Shown: piece by piece, positions 46,500-49,227 of the stretch
Layout of the letters: each line of letters starts with the position of its first letter
How positions within the stretch are numbered: position 1 is the first letter of the stretch
NCBI GenBank assembly: GCA_022360955.1
Contig: JAKSBV010000223.1
Coordinates: 1-49,227 of the forward strand
Direction: 5' to 3'
From: Bacillota bacterium
GTDB lineage: Bacteria; Bacillota; Clostridia; SK-Y3
DNA: 49,227 nucleotides
Program-made: the position numbers and the translations under genes
The notes under the pieces: generated by a model
What the model saw: the letters and a program-made list of their open reading frames with translations, nothing else
What the model was told of the DNA's origin: nothing
Databases searched by the model: none

Positions 46500-47609
46500 A
46501 TGGAAAAAGCAAGTGTAAATATTTTTGAATTAGTCGGCACCAATTACGAAATTGGCTATCATCTAGGAAAAATCGCCATAAAACACCCACAATTTGCTCA
46601 AATGCAAAAATGTGCGTCAGGCACTTTCACAGAAAAGCGGGCAAAAGAAATGACCGAGATGTTTGAACGGTATTGTCCCGGACTGAACGAAGAACTGCAA
46701 GGTTTTGCAGAAGCTATCGGGGCAACACGGTTACAGACGGTCTATTATGCCATGACCTATTTAACTCCAGGCTGCTCTTTACTTGCGGTGCTTCCAAAGC
46801 TGACGGCAAATGGTCATGTGATGGTGGCTCGTAATTATGAGTTTTCTCACAAGATGGATGACTTCTGTTTCTGCAAAACAAAGGTTACAGGAAAGTATGC
46901 ACATATGGGTGGAAATGTCATGCAGTTTGGTCGAAGTGAGGGGATAAATGAGCACGGGCTGATGGTCGGTCAGACTTCCTGTGGTATGCCGGTGGGTAAC
47001 ATGGAATTCTTGCGCAAGCCGGCTATCACAGGTTTGCAGTTTTGGGCGGTGATACGCTCTTTGTTGGAAAATTGCAAAGATGTCAGCGAAGCATTACAAG
47101 CTTTGAAGGATATGCCGATTGCATATAATATCAATCTGATTCTTGCGGATAAGTTTGGCAGAGCCGCCTTGTTTGAAACCCTTGATGGTAAAAAAGCGGT
47201 GCAGGAAATTGACGGAACTACTACAAAGCAATATCTGCACTCAACAAACCATGCCCATCTACCGGAGATAATGGAAATTGAGCCACTTGCTATGGAACAT
47301 TCGGCCTGCCGCTATAATTTTATCAAGAACTACATGGATCAGGCAAAGCAATTAACGAATGAAGATCTGAAAGAGCTTCTTCTTGCGAAATATCCTACGG
47401 GACTATGCTGCCATTGGTATGAAGAGTTTTTCGGGACAATCAAAAGCATGGTTTTTGATGTTACACTCGGAAAAGTTGATATTTGTTGGGGTGGTCGTGC
47501 TGCAAACGGCTGGAAAACATATGCGTTGGATGCGGACATACAAGCAGAAAATTTCATGATTGATATTGAGGTTGAACACCCTACTTTCGACTTCACTAGG
47601 TTAGTCTGA
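46500..47609 (+). CDS. C45-family Ntn hydrolase (acyltransferase/amidase-like)
   Basis: Probable cytoplasmic N-terminal-nucleophile hydrolase of 369 aa, related to the C45 peptidase/acyl-CoA:6-aminopenicillanic acid acyltransferase group. In this family, self-cleavage exposes a catalytic Cys; here it would be Cys92 in TPGCSLLA. The family-typical ARNYEFS follows about 20 residues later, and INEHGLMVGQTS and LHSTNHAHLPEIM fit the fold. There is no signal peptide. Natural substrates of bacterial members are mostly unknown; amide bonds of bile-salt-like or acyl-amino compounds are possible. It is 17 bp upstream of an AraC-type regulator, with which it probably forms an operon. Confidence 0.87.
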   Translation: MEKASVNIFELVGTNYEIGYHLGKIAIKHPQFAQMQKCASGTFTEKRAKEMTEMFERYCPGLNEELQGFAEAIGATRLQTVYYAMTYLTPGCSLLAVLPKLTANGHVMVARNYEFSHKMDDFCFCKTKVTGKYAHMGGNVMQFGRSEGINEHGLMVGQTSCGMPVGNMEFLRKPAITGLQFWAVIRSLLENCKDVSEALQALKDMPIAYNINLILADKFGRAALFETLDGKKAVQEIDGTTTKQYLHSTNHAHLPEIMEIEPLAMEHSACRYNFIKNYMDQAKQLTNEDLKELLLAKYPTGLCCHWYEEFFGTIKSMVFDVTLGKVDICWGGRAANGWKTYALDADIQAENFMIDIEVEHPTFDFTRLV

Positions 47610-47626
47610 GCAAAAAGGAGGATAGT

Positions 47627-48490
47627 ATGGAATATCTAAACACATTTGAACGGGCAATTATTTATATCGAAAATCATCTTGGGGAGGATATTAACGTGAG
47701 TGATGTAGCAAAGGAAGTGGGATATTCCTACTATCACTTTACTCGTATCTTCCAATCTCTTTTGGGGGAGAATATCGGAAATTATATTCAAAAACGGCGT
47801 CTTTCTAATGGGGCAAAGCAGCTGCTATACAGTGATAAGAAAATTATAGACATCGCATTAGAAAACGGGTTTGACTCGCCGGAAGCGTTCAGCAGGGCAT
47901 TTAAAGCTGTATATCGGGTAAGCCCGAAAGAATACCGAAATAACCGATTGGAGGTTTTTATCGGCAACAAGAAAGAACTCAGTATGGATTTGCTGAAACA
48001 CATTACCACAAACATTACCGTTCAGCCCGAAATCAAATATATTGACGATATTTATGTGGCAGGTATTCATGGAGTAGCTTCACTAAATGATATTTATTCT
48101 CTATGGCAGAGATTTGGAGACATAGCAGATACAATACCTAACAAGCATCATTCAGAACGAGCATTTGGGATATGTGAGCAGTTGCAGGAAACACATGCAT
48201 TAAATTACGATATGGATCTTTCAGAAGTGATTGGTTTGGAAGTTACCTGCTATGATAATCTCCCCGATGGTATTGTAGCTAAAACAATCCCGGCTGGAAA
48301 ATATGCGGTATTTACGCATAGGGGTCTGATTGATGAAATTCTTAAAACCTATGAATATATATGGGGAACTTGGGTTTTGCTTACAAAAGAAGTCCTTGAT
48401 GAAAGAGATGGCTTTGAACTGTATGATAAACGATTTTTGGGACGGGATAATGAACAATCCGAGATGGATATTTACGTTCCGATTAAATAG
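47627..48490 (+). CDS. AraC-family regulator with GyrI-like effector-binding domain
   Basis: Transcription activator of 287 aa. Residues 1-110 form the Rob/MarA-type DNA-binding domain at the N-terminus (INVSDVAKEVGYSYYHFTRIF; IIDIALENGFDSPEAFSRAF; RVSPKEYRNN). Residues 125-287 resemble a GyrI-like ligand-binding domain (IYVAGIHGVASLNDIYSLWQ; GLEVTCYDNLPDGIVAKTIP; AGKYAVFTHRG; WGTWV; ending MDIYVPIK). Such proteins bind hydrophobic drugs or small molecules. ATG 47627 has AAAGGAGG upstream. Its pairing with the Ntn hydrolase suggests that it controls this enzyme in response to a small amphiphile; this is inference. Confidence 0.92.
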   Translation: MEYLNTFERAIIYIENHLGEDINVSDVAKEVGYSYYHFTRIFQSLLGENIGNYIQKRRLSNGAKQLLYSDKKIIDIALENGFDSPEAFSRAFKAVYRVSPKEYRNNRLEVFIGNKKELSMDLLKHITTNITVQPEIKYIDDIYVAGIHGVASLNDIYSLWQRFGDIADTIPNKHHSERAFGICEQLQETHALNYDMDLSEVIGLEVTCYDNLPDGIVAKTIPAGKYAVFTHRGLIDEILKTYEYIWGTWVLLTKEVLDERDGFELYDKRFLGRDNEQSEMDIYVPIK

Positions 48491-48650
48491 AGGCTAGCAC
48501 CGATTTCCTCCAACTTATAAAGCTCTAATATATCCGTCAGCCTGTGTCCCGTTTCGTCTTCCGTCAAGTGTCATTTGCATCACTCTTTCATCCTGCCCCC
48601 CCCCATCAACATTTACACACTCCTACGCTATGGCCCATTAAACAAAGGAA

Positions 48651-49196
48651 TTATTCAAGGTCTGACCCCGCATTATTTTCTCCTGTATAATGCTCAATGA
48701 ATTCCTTCACTTCTTTATTTTCAGTAAAGTCACAGGGATTTAAATGATATACATAATGGATGATTAATTTGTCAATCTCTGAGGATGAAAGCGCCTCATC
48801 CTCTTTCGCTTGTTCATCTTCATATGCTTTCATCAGATTTATGGTAAAAACTGCGGTCCTTTTATCCGCAAGAAATGTCTTCGTGTCCCTATCAAAAAAT
48901 TCAGGCTCAAAGTCCTGTTTTTGCATGAAAGGTTCAATGATTGATCTAACTTCCTTTAAATGCAGCATAGATTGCTGTTCTTTTTCTCTTTCCAAAGCTA
49001 ATATTTGTTGTTCTATTTTTTCAGCGTCTTTTGATTCGCTTTCTTTACTCCCGGCATCCAATGCTTCAGTTTTCCTACGTATCTCTTCAGCCTTTTTTAT
49101 TTCATATTCGCTTTGCTGACTTGAATAAGCGATACCTATTGCTAATATAGCACATATAGCTACTCCTAAAATCACAACATACTTCTTTTTAAACAT
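48651..49196 (-). CDS. Membrane-anchored coiled-coil protein, unknown function
   Basis: A 181-aa protein I do not recognise. A basic N-terminus and one hydrophobic helix (YVVILGVAICAILAIGIAYS) act as an anchor or uncleaved signal. A highly charged coiled coil follows (about residues 30-85, EKIEQQILALEREKEQQSML), then a C-terminal region of about 95 residues with HLKEVRSIIEPFMQKQDFEP and EIDKLIIHYVYHLN. ATG 49196 follows GGGAGGG. The last codons (GSDLE and stop) are encoded by GGGTCAGACCTTGAATAA, a motif that looks like a dispersed repeat, so the original C-terminus may have been replaced. The upstream context lies outside the window. Confidence 0.78.
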   Translation of the reverse strand: MFKKKYVVILGVAICAILAIGIAYSSQQSEYEIKKAEEIRRKTEALDAGSKESESKDAEKIEQQILALEREKEQQSMLHLKEVRSIIEPFMQKQDFEPEFFDRDTKTFLADKRTAVFTINLMKAYEDEQAKEDEALSSSEIDKLIIHYVYHLNPCDFTENKEVKEFIEHYTGENNAGSDLE

Positions 49197-49227
49197 TTGG
49201 TCAGCCCTCCCAGCAAATATTCAAACA

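Overview
The window looks like chromosome from an anaerobic, spore-forming, moderately low-GC Clostridia. The evidence is a GerA-type germinant receptor operon, SpoVB, YesM/YesN-type two-component systems, strong AGGAGG ribosome binding sites, and a cellobiose phosphorylase resembling those of cellulolytic clostridia. The genus cannot be fixed by reading alone. No rRNA, tRNA, CRISPR array, prophage or transposase gene was recognised.

Layout. 1-3126 (-): a LacZ-type GH2 beta-galactosidase cut by the left edge. 3411-10796 (+): sugar locus 1, with sensor kinase, AraC-type response regulator, solute-binding lipoprotein, two permeases and a small DUF4830-like protein. 10949-14546 (+): a LacI regulator and cellobiose phosphorylase, each preceded by a copy of the same palindromic operator. 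14808-17682 (+): an unrecognised 492-aa helical protein behind a leader that can fold into an H-type pseudoknot, then a CapA-like lipoprotein. 17784-24573 (-): sugar locus 2, again kinase, regulator, binding protein and two permeases. 24710-30276: tex (+), spoVB (-) and a soluble CZB-domain chemoreceptor (+). 30958-35386 (+): a germinant receptor operon (A, B, C) plus a fourth 58-aa two-helix protein not found by long-ORF searches. 35599-44397 (-): hemerythrin, a heterodimeric ABC exporter, and an RND pump with its adaptor. 45044-49196: a dicarboxylate/amino-acid symporter, a C45-type Ntn hydrolase paired with an AraC regulator, and a small membrane-anchored protein.

How the parts fit. Both sugar loci lack an ATPase gene, so they probably borrow a shared MsmX-type ATPase. 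Locus 1 lies beside the LacI/cellobiose phosphorylase unit and the beta-galactosidase, which suggests uptake of beta-linked oligosaccharides followed by phosphorolysis or hydrolysis in the cytoplasm. The substrate of locus 2 is unknown.

The most unusual content is non-coding. (i) A family of about 97-bp nested hairpin elements has four full copies and one truncated copy. They share terminal repeats of the form GATAxCCAACTTTAAA and a conserved apical loop, and each lies just upstream of a gene or inside an operon. (ii) Degenerate heptanucleotide arrays with strict 7-bp phase occur at seven or more gene junctions, with a different heptamer at each. They resemble the STRR repeats known from cyanobacteria. 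(iii) The pseudoknot leader at 14717-14788, a compact double hairpin at 36245-36282 and a long hairpin at 30534-30605 are candidate structured RNAs.
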